This document shows, one piece after another, positions 27,611 to 35,434 of a stretch of DNA of 64,000 nucleotides. Made by a program: the position numbers and the translations under genes. The notes under the pieces are model-generated. The model was given only the letters and a program-made list of their open reading frames with translations. It was not told where the DNA came from and made no database searches. Source of the DNA: DATKPE01 sp033854175 (GTDB taxonomy: Bacteria; Bacteroidota; Ignavibacteria; UBA10030; SZUA-254); assembly GCA_033854175.1 (NCBI GenBank), contig JAWOKN010000054.1, forward strand, positions 1 to 64,000. Reading direction: 5' to 3'. How positions within the stretch are numbered: position 1 is the stretch's first letter; the number at the start of each line of letters is the position of its first letter.

Positions 27611-28741
27611 ATGGCAAATAAAAAAGCAGATTTGGCAGGGCCCGGAATAGGTAATTATACGGATCTGGAAAAAGTGTTGCCGGAGGATTACCGTTCCATC
27701 TTGAATCCGAAGGAGACCCAGATTGCCCTCACGGCCGTCAAACGCTATATCGAGGACAATCTGTGCAAGGAGCTGAATCTGATCGATGTGGAGGTCCCGC
27801 TCATTGTCGATGTCGAGAGCGGCGTGAATGATATGCTTGACCGTGACGGCTCCCGCACACCGATCCAGTTCCATATCTCGAACGACTATGATAAACATCC
27901 CGTTGATGCCCAGGTGGTCCAGGCCGCGACGAAATGGAAACGGCCCGCACTGCGGCAGTTCGGGATGAAACCCGGCGAAGGTCTGATCACCGATATGCGC
28001 GCCGTCAGGAAGGATTATTTTCTCGATCATGACCACAGCGCCTATGTCGACCAGTGGGACTGGGAACGCGTGATGACGGCCGAGCAGCGCAGCCTGAAAT
28101 TTCTCAAAGGCATTGTGCGGAAAATCTGGAAGGTCATCAAGGGCTCCGAAATCTATGTCCAGGATATGTTCCCGAAGCTGAAGACCGACAAGTACCCCGA
28201 TCTGGCCGATGAGCTCACTTTCCTCCATGCCGAGGAAATCCTCGACATGTACCCCGACCTGCCACGCAAGGCCCGGGAAACCGCCGTGCTCCAGAAGTAT
28301 CCCGCCATTTTCATCATCGGCATCGGCTGGCCCCTCAAGGACGGCTATCCGCACGAAATGCGCGCGGCGGATTACGACGACTGGATCACCGATACGTCGA
28401 AGGAAACCGGCAAACCGACGCACGGCCTGAACGGCGATATCCTCGTCTGGAACCCCGTGACGAAACGGCGCCATGAACTGACCTCGATGGGGATCCGCGT
28501 CACCAAAGAAACGCTGAAGAAACAGCTCGAGATGTCCAAACAGCTCGATTTCCTCAAGCTCCCCTATCATAAGGCCATCCTCAAGGATGAGATCCCATTG
28601 AGTATCGGCGGCGGGATCGGCCAGGCCCGTACAACAATGGCGATTCTCAAGAAAGCCCACCTGGGCGAGGTGAGCGTCACCGTGTGGCCGAAGATCCTGA
28701 AGGAAATGTGCGCAAAGAAAAATATCTTTATCCTCGAATAA
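27611..28741 (+). CDS. asnA: Aspartate--ammonia ligase (asparagine synthetase A)
   Basis: The 376-residue protein matches AsnA, which makes asparagine from aspartate, ammonia and ATP and has a class II aminoacyl-tRNA synthetase fold. Recognisable segments are ETQIALTAVKRYIEDNL near the N-terminus, VEVPLIVDVESGVNDMLDRDGSR-like substrate region, the acidic DHSAYVDQWDWERV and the C-terminal LSIGGGIGQARTTMAILKKAHLGEVSVTVWP. It is about 40 residues longer than the E. coli enzyme. A good AAAGGAGAA ribosome site precedes the ATG. It is monocistronic, with tandem hairpins downstream. Confidence 0.95.
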   Translation: MANKKADLAGPGIGNYTDLEKVLPEDYRSILNPKETQIALTAVKRYIEDNLCKELNLIDVEVPLIVDVESGVNDMLDRDGSRTPIQFHISNDYDKHPVDAQVVQAATKWKRPALRQFGMKPGEGLITDMRAVRKDYFLDHDHSAYVDQWDWERVMTAEQRSLKFLKGIVRKIWKVIKGSEIYVQDMFPKLKTDKYPDLADELTFLHAEEILDMYPDLPRKARETAVLQKYPAIFIIGIGWPLKDGYPHEMRAADYDDWITDTSKETGKPTHGLNGDILVWNPVTKRRHELTSMGIRVTKETLKKQLEMSKQLDFLKLPYHKAILKDEIPLSIGGGIGQARTTMAILKKAHLGEVSVTVWPKILKEMCAKKNIFILE

Positions 28742-28751
28742 ACCTGATTTC

Positions 28752-28785
28752 CCTCCCGGCGGTTTCGCGCGAGATTGCCGGGAGG
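28752..28785 (+). terminator. First hairpin after asnA
   Basis: CCTCCCGGC (28752-28760) and GCCGGGAGG (28777-28785) are perfect complements. The following TGTAGTTCTTC is only moderately T-rich. Confidence 0.6.
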
Positions 28786-28792
28786 TGTAGTT

Positions 28793-28827
28793 CTTCACCC
28801 TCATGACCCCCCCCGGGGGTGAAGTTT
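28793..28827 (+). terminator. Second hairpin after asnA
   Basis: CTTCACCC (28793-28800) pairs with GGGTGAAG (28817-28824), followed by TTT. Together with the preceding hairpin it forms a tandem terminator in front of the asparaginase promoter. Confidence 0.6.
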
Positions 28828-28838
28828 CGTCCTCCCGA

Positions 28839-28867
28839 TTGCATCTGGCCGCCGTTTTCATTATTTT
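28839..28867 (+). promoter_or_regulatory. Promoter of the asparaginase-rsmB pair
   Basis: TTGCAT (28839-28844), 17 bases, TATTTT (28862-28867), with the ATG 33 bases beyond. Confidence 0.55.
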
Positions 28868-28900
28868 TATAAAACTTTTCTTCACTCATCAGCTTCGTTC

Positions 28901-29809
28901 ATGATATCATTGATCGTCCACGGAGGCGCCTGGGATATCCCCAAAAAAGAAATTAAGGCTCACCGCGATGGCTGTCTCGACGCACTGAATCGCGGGTTTG
29001 ATATGCTTTCACAGGGAATGAGCGCCATCGATACCGTCGAACAAACAATCCGCCTCCTGGAGGATAATGACACGTTCGACGCAGGTTTCGGATCGCATCT
29101 GAATGCCATCGGCCAGGTCGAACTCGATGCGAGTATTATGGACGGGAAAACCCTGCGGTGCGGAGCTGTCGCGGGTGTCCGCATCATCCGCAATCCGATC
29201 ACTCTTGCCCGGAAAGTCCTCGACCATAGCGAACATGTCATGCTGGTCGGCGATGGCGCCGAACGGTTTGCCAAACAGCTGGGGATCGATTCGTGCGCTC
29301 CCGTCGACCTCATCACCGAACGTGAACAGCTGCGCTGGGAAGGCCTCCATAAACAGGGGAAATTCGTTACGAAGGACGCCTTCCGGAGATGGGAGGTCTC
29401 GAATGATACCGTGGGCGCCGTGGCGATGGATCGCGACGGGAACATCTGCGTCGGCACCTCGACCGGCGGAACCCTGAACAAATATCCCGGCCGCGTCGGC
29501 GATTCCCCCCTGATCGGATGCGGCACCTATGCGGAGAACTCCATCGGAGGGGTTTCCGCAACTGGCTGGGGAGAGGCCATCATCAAGGTCGTCCTGGCCA
29601 AGACCGTCATCGATATGATGGAACGCGACGGCCATGATCCGCAGGTCGCAGCGGAAAAGGGCGTGAAGGTCCTCCACGAAAAGGCCGAAGGCTACGGGGG
29701 CGTGATTGTCCTCGATACGGACGGAAATTTCGGTGTCGCATATAATACGCCCCGCATGGCGCGCGCATACCGGAATAGCAGCATGGACGCGCCGTTCGTC
29801 GCGGTATGA
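28901..29809 (+). CDS. Isoaspartyl peptidase / L-asparaginase (Ntn hydrolase)
   Basis: The 302-residue protein belongs to the plant-type asparaginase family, made as a precursor that cleaves itself to expose an N-terminal Thr. The nucleophile is Thr170 in NDTVGAVAMDRDG, and GTSTGG, RVGDSPLIGCGTYA and TGWGEAIIK are the other active-site segments. It hydrolyses isoaspartyl dipeptides and often L-asparagine. There is no signal peptide. It follows asnA, whose reaction it could oppose, but has its own promoter. Its stop overlaps the methyltransferase start by four bases. Confidence 0.95.
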   Translation: MISLIVHGGAWDIPKKEIKAHRDGCLDALNRGFDMLSQGMSAIDTVEQTIRLLEDNDTFDAGFGSHLNAIGQVELDASIMDGKTLRCGAVAGVRIIRNPITLARKVLDHSEHVMLVGDGAERFAKQLGIDSCAPVDLITEREQLRWEGLHKQGKFVTKDAFRRWEVSNDTVGAVAMDRDGNICVGTSTGGTLNKYPGRVGDSPLIGCGTYAENSIGGVSATGWGEAIIKVVLAKTVIDMMERDGHDPQVAAEKGVKVLHEKAEGYGGVIVLDTDGNFGVAYNTPRMARAYRNSSMDAPFVAV

Positions 29810-31164
29810 ATCCCACATCGCTGATCGGCCATCTTCTTGAGCTTATCGTCCAGACCGACCGGACAAAGAGTCCCCCCGACAAACTCATCGCCGCGTTCTT
29901 TAAGGAAAGAAAGTATCTCGGTTCACACGACCGGAGATTTATCGCCGAAGCCTTTTTTGGCGTGATCCGCCACCGGCGGCTTGTTGAATCGCTCCTCGAG
30001 GGCTTTGTGGCCAACCATCCCGATACACCGGCGCTTCTCGAATCCCCGGGTAAATACCTCGCGATCTATGCCGTGTACCAACTGACAAGGAATGCACCCC
30101 CGCAGCCCGGCCAGGTGGTTCCCCCCGCGTACTGGAAAACGTATTTTCCCGCCCTCGATCCGGAATCCTTTGCCGGCTGGATCACCGAACATCTGTCGCT
30201 CGATTATCTCGAGGGGGACGATTCCCAGCATTGGGGCGTGCGCTATTCTTTCCCGGAATGGATGGTGAACAGCTGGAAGGAATCCCTCGGATCGGAAACC
30301 CCGCTCCTTCTTGCCGCCCTGAATGAACAGGCCCCCGTCACACTCCGCGTCAATACCCTCATCACCGACCGCGATGAGTGCCGAAAACGCCTCCGGATGG
30401 AAGGGGTGGAAACCATCCCGACACGTCTCTCCCCCGCAGGCCTGATCGCTGAAAAACGCTTTAATGCCCAGTCGACCGCTGCATTTCGCGAGGGCTGGTA
30501 TGAGGTGCAGGATGAGGGGAGCCAGCTTGTTTCTCTTCTGGCCGAACCCCGGCCCGGCATGACCGTCATCGACGGATGCGCCGGGGCGGGAGGGAAGTCA
30601 CTCCATCTTGCCGCGTTGATGAAGAATACCGGCCGGATTGTTTCCCTGGACCTTGATCAGGAAAAATTATCGGAGCTCGACAACCGCGCCAGACGGGGGG
30701 CAAAGAGTATCATTGAACCAAGAATCAGGACCGACGAGCTCATGCTGTCGTTGCACCTCCAGGGTGATCTTGTCATTGTGGATGCACCCTGCTCCGGTAC
30801 AGGCACGATCAGGCGAAATCCCGGCGTCAAATGGCGGGTGACCGAACAGATGATCGAGAAACTCTCCCAGGATCAACAAAGGATCCTCGCTGATTATTCC
30901 GGTTGTGTGAAACCGGGCGGACGTCTGGTCTATTCCACATGCTCACTCCTGCCCGCCGAAAATGAAACCGTCATCACGGAGTTCCTGATCGCGAATCCCG
31001 GTTTTGTTCTGACATCTTCCGGGTTCCCGGTTCCGGGCCGGACTCCGGAGGCAGGTCCCGGGTTTGTCTGTCTGTACCCGCACAGGACCGGGACGGACGG
31101 GTTTTTTATCGCAATGATGAAAAGGAGGGAGCCGGATTTTGCTTCTTCACCGGACAATTCGTAA
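29806..31164 (+). CDS. RsmB/NOP-family RNA (cytosine-C5) methyltransferase
   Basis: The 452-residue protein has an N-terminal NusB-like RNA-binding region (about residues 1-145) and a Rossmann methyltransferase domain: VIDGCAGAGGKSLHLAALM, catalytic Cys in VDAPCSGTGTIRRNPGVKWR, and the second Cys in LVYSTCSLLPAENE. This suits a 16S rRNA m5C methyltransferase like RsmB, although RsmF-type targets cannot be ruled out. It is translationally coupled to the asparaginase gene. Confidence 0.92.
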   Translation: MNPTSLIGHLLELIVQTDRTKSPPDKLIAAFFKERKYLGSHDRRFIAEAFFGVIRHRRLVESLLEGFVANHPDTPALLESPGKYLAIYAVYQLTRNAPPQPGQVVPPAYWKTYFPALDPESFAGWITEHLSLDYLEGDDSQHWGVRYSFPEWMVNSWKESLGSETPLLLAALNEQAPVTLRVNTLITDRDECRKRLRMEGVETIPTRLSPAGLIAEKRFNAQSTAAFREGWYEVQDEGSQLVSLLAEPRPGMTVIDGCAGAGGKSLHLAALMKNTGRIVSLDLDQEKLSELDNRARRGAKSIIEPRIRTDELMLSLHLQGDLVIVDAPCSGTGTIRRNPGVKWRVTEQMIEKLSQDQQRILADYSGCVKPGGRLVYSTCSLLPAENETVITEFLIANPGFVLTSSGFPVPGRTPEAGPGFVCLYPHRTGTDGFFIAMMKRREPDFASSPDNS

Positions 31165-31167
31165 TTT
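31139..31167 (+). promoter_or_regulatory. Promoter of the TPR lipoprotein-DUF58 pair
   Basis: TTGCTT (31139-31144), 17 bases, TAATTT (31162-31167). The -10 box overlaps the stop codon of the methyltransferase gene. Confidence 0.5.
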
Positions 31168-31197
31168 TCATGAACAGTACCACTCAAGGACCATTCT

Positions 31198-31710
31198 ATG
31201 CGCTATTTTCTTCTGATATGTGTGTTTTTGTTTGCATCCTGCTCCAGGAAATCCGCCGAACAACTCTACAACGATGGGGTGAAGGCGGAGAATGAAAAAC
31301 AGTACCCGGTCGCAATCGAAAGCTATAAGGAACTCATCGACAGGTATGAACAGTCATCGCTCGCCGACAGCGCGATGTACAGGCTGGCGCTTGTGTATAA
31401 CAACGATCTCCATGAGACCGAACACGCGGTTCAAACCTATAAACTCTATTGCCAGAAGTATTCCTCAAACCCCAGGGCCGCCACAGCACTCTTCCTCGCG
31501 GCTTTCCTCATGAATAACGATCTTCACCAGACCGACAGCGCCAGGGTCACCTATGAGAGGTTCCTGCAACTCTACCCGAACCACCAGCTGGCCCAATCGG
31601 CGAAGTTCGAACTGATGAACCTCGGCAAGGATCCGGATCAATTCGTACCACAGACCACGGCGGAAGTGCCCGAGACAACCGCGTCCGCACGCCCCCATCG
31701 CACGAAGTAA
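31198..31710 (+). CDS. TPR-repeat lipoprotein
   Basis: The 170-residue protein starts with a lipoprotein signal, LLICVFLFASCSRKS (Cys15 as the lipid site). Its body has three tetratricopeptide-like helical pairs, for example YNDGVKAENEKQYPVAIESYKELIDRY and LAQSAKFELMNLG, and it ends in a Thr/Pro-rich tail. It resembles the YfiO/BamD or YbgF class of outer-membrane scaffold proteins but is shorter than BamD. It is followed without a gap by the DUF58 gene. Confidence 0.85.
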   Translation: MRYFLLICVFLFASCSRKSAEQLYNDGVKAENEKQYPVAIESYKELIDRYEQSSLADSAMYRLALVYNNDLHETEHAVQTYKLYCQKYSSNPRAATALFLAAFLMNNDLHQTDSARVTYERFLQLYPNHQLAQSAKFELMNLGKDPDQFVPQTTAEVPETTASARPHRTK

Positions 31711-32619
31711 ATGCCCGAACGATACCAGGATTATAGGAAATATCTCCAGCCCGAGATCGTCGCAAAACTCACCAACATGGAATTGGTGGCCCGTCTTGTG
31801 GTGGAGGGCTTTATAACGGGCCTGCATAAGAGTCCCTACCACGGCTTCAGCGTCGAATTCGCGGAACACCGGCAGTATATGCCGGGCGATGAAGTGCGCC
31901 ATATCGACTGGAAAATATATGGCAAACGCGACCGGTTTTATATCAAGCAGTTTGAGGAGGAAACCAACCTCAAGGCCTATATCCTTCTTGATGCCAGTAA
32001 ATCGATGGCCTATGCCTCCAGCAGTAGGCCCTCGAAACTCGAATATGCGTCGTATATTACCGCGGCCCTCTCCCAGCTGATGATCCAGCAACGGGATGCC
32101 GTCGGTCTGACAATCTTCGACGAGAAGGTCCGCACCTTCATGCCCCCCCATGCCACCAAGACCTATCTGAAGGAAATCCTGCGCCAGCTCGATTCCCTCG
32201 AACCGGGGAATAAAACCACAACCGCCGTCGCACTCCATACGATCGCCGAACGGATCAAACGCCGCGGCCTCGTCATTGTCCTGAGCGATCTGTTTGATAA
32301 ACCCCACGAGGTCATGACCGGACTGCGTCATTTCCGGCACAAGAAGAATGAGGTCATCGTCATGCAGATCCTCGATCCGCTGGAACGGAGCTTCGCCTTC
32401 GGAAAGGATGCCGTCTTCAGGGATCTTGAGACCCGCGAGGAAATGACAACCCAGCCGTGGCATATCCAGAAGGCCTATCAGGCGGAAATGAAAAAGTTCC
32501 TGGAAATGTATAAACGGGAGTGCCGGGAGAATAATATCGATTACGTTCTTCTGGATACATCAACACCGTTCGACGTAGCCCTCATCGAGTACCTCCATAA
32601 ACGCCAGAAAATCGGTTAA
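31711..32619 (+). CDS. DUF58 domain protein (von Willebrand factor A-like)
   Basis: The 302-residue protein has the DUF58 signature YMPGDEVRHIDWKIYGKRDRFYIKQFEEE and a VWA-like fold with a DASKSMAYASS metal site. Members usually act with MoxR AAA ATPases and Batl-like proteins in envelope or stress functions. Neither partner gene lies next to it here. The ATG directly follows the stop of the upstream gene. Confidence 0.93.
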   Translation: MPERYQDYRKYLQPEIVAKLTNMELVARLVVEGFITGLHKSPYHGFSVEFAEHRQYMPGDEVRHIDWKIYGKRDRFYIKQFEEETNLKAYILLDASKSMAYASSSRPSKLEYASYITAALSQLMIQQRDAVGLTIFDEKVRTFMPPHATKTYLKEILRQLDSLEPGNKTTTAVALHTIAERIKRRGLVIVLSDLFDKPHEVMTGLRHFRHKKNEVIVMQILDPLERSFAFGKDAVFRDLETREEMTTQPWHIQKAYQAEMKKFLEMYKRECRENNIDYVLLDTSTPFDVALIEYLHKRQKIG

Positions 32620-32712
32620 TACCGGGAATTTACTCTACCCCCCCCACCCTGATGAAACGAAGTCGGTCATGATCCCCTGATCTTCCCTTCGGTCCGTAAT
32701 ATCCTGATTTAT

Positions 32713-32741
32713 TTGGATTTAAACGGCCATTCGAGTATCTT
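32713..32741 (+). promoter_or_regulatory. Promoter of the Ig-repeat lipoprotein
   Basis: TTGGAT (32713-32718), 17 bases, TATCTTG (from 32736). The frame of the lipoprotein is open back to the TTG of this -35 box, but transcription must start downstream of it, which supports the later ATG at 32782. Confidence 0.6.
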
Positions 32742-32781
32742 GATCATACCCGCACTGTTTGAATTTCTCCTGGAGTCAAAA

Positions 32782-35337
32782 ATGGTTTCAAATCGTTATC
32801 TCCTGATAACCCTCCTGGCTGTTCTTGCCTTTTCATGCAGAGGTCCGGAAGGACCTACGGGACCGCCGGGAAATAGTCTAAACTCGCTGACCGACCCTTC
32901 GGTGATGCCCTCCATACTCACAACATATCCCCTTCCAAACAGCGTCGGGCCCTATACGGATTTCAACAGCCGGATCATGATCCGGTTCAATAAAATTATG
33001 GACCGGACATCCGTGAAACGGGCAGTGAGGTTGTCATCTCCGCTGGGTGACGTGGTGATCGATACCACATCTGTCTCGGTCCAGAATACCGACGTCTTCA
33101 CCCTCGCCCCCCTCGACAGCCGCGGGCCGCTTTACCATTTTATCTGGAAACTTGGAACTGTCTATGCCCTGAATGTTGATACATCGGCATTCGACGTCAA
33201 CGGCAATCATCTCCGTTCCGCCTATAATGTGCCGTTCACCCCCGAACCGTATTTCCGCGTAACCGCGGTTTCCCCGGCGAACGGGTCAACCGAGGTTGCC
33301 TTGGGCTCGACTATCACCATAACATTCAACAGCCAGGTGGATTCAACGGTCTTTTCCTCAATCCACATCACGCCTGCGTTGCCGGGACGCTGGGGATTTA
33401 TCGCCGCCTCACCAGCACCCGATTCGACCCAGATCCGGTTCACGTCGCAAGGCGCAAACCTCGATTCCGTGTATACCCTCGAGGTGGATTCGACCGCCCG
33501 TGACAAGCACGGGGATCGTGTCCATGACAGTTATAGCTCGATGTTCACGACGGCAACATTCCGGGTTTCTTCAACATCGCCCGCCAACGGATCGACGTCC
33601 TTCGCAATTTTCTCCCCGATCACCATGAACTTCACCGCACCCCTCGATACATCCACGGTCGGCAGGGCCTGGAGCATTTCTCCCCCGGTCGCCGGCGCTT
33701 TTCATTTTGTCTCGGGCCTGGCCGGTTTTACATTTATCCCGAACCAGCGCCTCCTCGACAATACAACGTATACGATCGTGCTTTCAGATTCGCTTGCGTC
33801 CATTGGCGGCGGCCATCTCGCCCAGCCGTATCTCTTTTCATGTACGACGCTGCCATTTGAGGTGAGTGGGACAAATCCCGCCAACGCTTCATATAATGTC
33901 GCGTCGCGGAGCCCCTTGATCATTGTCTTTTCAGATATTCTCGATTCTTCCACAATCCGATCTTCAGTGATGATAAGTCCGTCAATCCCCCTGAGTTTTA
34001 TCCTCGCGGACAGCTCAACATCATTTTCCTGCACACCGGTGAATGGTTATGCCTCGAATACGACCTATACCGTCATGCTGACGACCGGCATCCGCTCCAA
34101 ACGGGGCGATTCGCTCGGTCTCGGGTACAGCTTTTCCTTTACAACTGCCCCGTTCAGCGTCACCGGGACGAACCCCCCGGGTAACGCCACGGGCGTCGCA
34201 CTCTCCGTTGTTCCCGAGATCATTTTTAGCGCACCGGTCGATACGGGTTCTGTCCGTGGAGCTTTCAGTATTCTACCGCAGGCTGACGGTGATTTCCAAC
34301 TCTACCAGAATGCAACATATTTTTACTTCAGCCCGCATCATCCGCTGACCCCGAACACGACGTACACGATTGCACTTTCCACATCTCTGAAATCGGCGGA
34401 AGGCTCAAACCTCCTCTCTCCCTATTCATTTTCGTTCACGACGGGCGGTTTTCAGGTGACGAGCACGAATTTCACCGGATCTCTGAATGTGGCGCTGACC
34501 CAACCGCTCAATTTTTTGTTCAATTCCGCTATCGATACCGGCACGGTCCGGACGGCGTTCTCCGTATCACCCCCCGAAGAGGGGACCTTTTCCATGAATA
34601 GCCAGGGTGTCGGGAGCTTCTCCTTCCATCCCGTCGCATGGGCATCCAATACGCAATATACGGTAATAGTATCGACCGCCCTCCAGACCACCACGGGAGT
34701 TCACCTCCCGGTGCAGTATCAGGCGAACTTCACAACGACCCAGTTCAGGATCGTTAGCGTCTCACCACAAGATGGCGCGATCAATGCGCCCACGGTTGGA
34801 CCGATTTATATCGATTTTAACGGCCCGATCGATACTACGGGCATCACCACATCATTGAGCATCGTTCCTCCGGTATCCGGGAATATCTTTACGTATGAGG
34901 GGTCGCCGAATATGGAGTTCCAGCCGCAGTCTCCCCTCCGGACAAACACGAAATATACGGTATCGGTGGGGAGTATCGGTTCGGAAGGCGGAGGAACACC
35001 CGCCCCGCCATATTCGTTCAGCTTTACCACCGTGCCGTTCCAGGTCGCGAGTTCAGTCCCCGTCGACGGCGCCGTGGGTATCTCCCGGAGTCAGACGTTA
35101 TCGTTTGATTTCAACGCGCAGATTGATTCAGGGAGCGTGAGGAATGCATTCACGATATCACCGGCAGCAGCCGGCAACTTTTATCTCTATAGCCCGGGGA
35201 GCGGGTTCTCGTTTACTCCGTCTTCCCCGCTTGATTCATCGACCACCTATACCGTTCATCTTCTGACCTCCATGCGCTCACAGGTGGGCGATACGCTCCT
35301 TGTTCCGTATTCGATGTCGTTCACGACGGGGAATTAA
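32782..35337 (+). CDS. Large surface lipoprotein with eight Ig-like (SbsA/Big_5) repeats
   Basis: From the ATG at 32782 (GGAG six bases upstream) the product has 851 residues. It begins with a lipoprotein signal ending LAFSC, followed at once by four collagen-like Gly-X-Y triplets (GPEGPTGPPGNS). The rest is eight repeats of about 100 residues. Each starts like FxVTSTSPANGSTNVA, continues with an FNxxIDTxTVRxAFSISP segment and ends with NTTYTVxLSTSL and PYSFSFTT. These are Ig-like domains of the SbsA/Big_5 type used in cell-surface adhesion or scaffold proteins. No enzyme domain and no C-terminal sorting domain is seen. A terminator follows. Confidence 0.88.
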   Translation: MVSNRYLLITLLAVLAFSCRGPEGPTGPPGNSLNSLTDPSVMPSILTTYPLPNSVGPYTDFNSRIMIRFNKIMDRTSVKRAVRLSSPLGDVVIDTTSVSVQNTDVFTLAPLDSRGPLYHFIWKLGTVYALNVDTSAFDVNGNHLRSAYNVPFTPEPYFRVTAVSPANGSTEVALGSTITITFNSQVDSTVFSSIHITPALPGRWGFIAASPAPDSTQIRFTSQGANLDSVYTLEVDSTARDKHGDRVHDSYSSMFTTATFRVSSTSPANGSTSFAIFSPITMNFTAPLDTSTVGRAWSISPPVAGAFHFVSGLAGFTFIPNQRLLDNTTYTIVLSDSLASIGGGHLAQPYLFSCTTLPFEVSGTNPANASYNVASRSPLIIVFSDILDSSTIRSSVMISPSIPLSFILADSSTSFSCTPVNGYASNTTYTVMLTTGIRSKRGDSLGLGYSFSFTTAPFSVTGTNPPGNATGVALSVVPEIIFSAPVDTGSVRGAFSILPQADGDFQLYQNATYFYFSPHHPLTPNTTYTIALSTSLKSAEGSNLLSPYSFSFTTGGFQVTSTNFTGSLNVALTQPLNFLFNSAIDTGTVRTAFSVSPPEEGTFSMNSQGVGSFSFHPVAWASNTQYTVIVSTALQTTTGVHLPVQYQANFTTTQFRIVSVSPQDGAINAPTVGPIYIDFNGPIDTTGITTSLSIVPPVSGNIFTYEGSPNMEFQPQSPLRTNTKYTVSVGSIGSEGGGTPAPPYSFSFTTVPFQVASSVPVDGAVGISRSQTLSFDFNAQIDSGSVRNAFTISPAAAGNFYLYSPGSGFSFTPSSPLDSSTTYTVHLLTSMRSQVGDTLLVPYSMSFTTGN

Positions 35338-35353
35338 GGTTCCTCTGATGTAA

Positions 35354-35382
35354 TTGCATTTCTGGCTTTCATTTCATATCAT
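35354..35382 (+). promoter_or_regulatory. Promoter of uvrA, abutting a terminator
   Basis: TTGCAT (35354-35359), 17 bases, TATCAT (35377-35382). Initiation near 35389 would fall inside the 5' arm of the terminator hairpin that begins at 35383. Confidence 0.6.
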
Positions 35383-35415
35383 GGGAAGGCGACAATTTTG
35401 TCGCCTTCCCTTTTT
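35383..35415 (+). terminator. Strong intrinsic terminator after the Ig-repeat lipoprotein gene
   Basis: A perfect 12-bp stem (35383-35394 with 35399-35410), a four-base ATTT loop and TTTTT. It lies in the frame open upstream of uvrA, so it also shows that the uvrA start must be further downstream. Confidence 0.92.
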
Positions 35416-35434
35416 CCATCAAATCATCGGTATT

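Noticed and set aside
27578..28885. A 435-codon open frame on the minus strand opposite asnA
   Set aside because: It is the antisense shadow of asnA, has no ribosome site and no family features, and runs through the terminator region.
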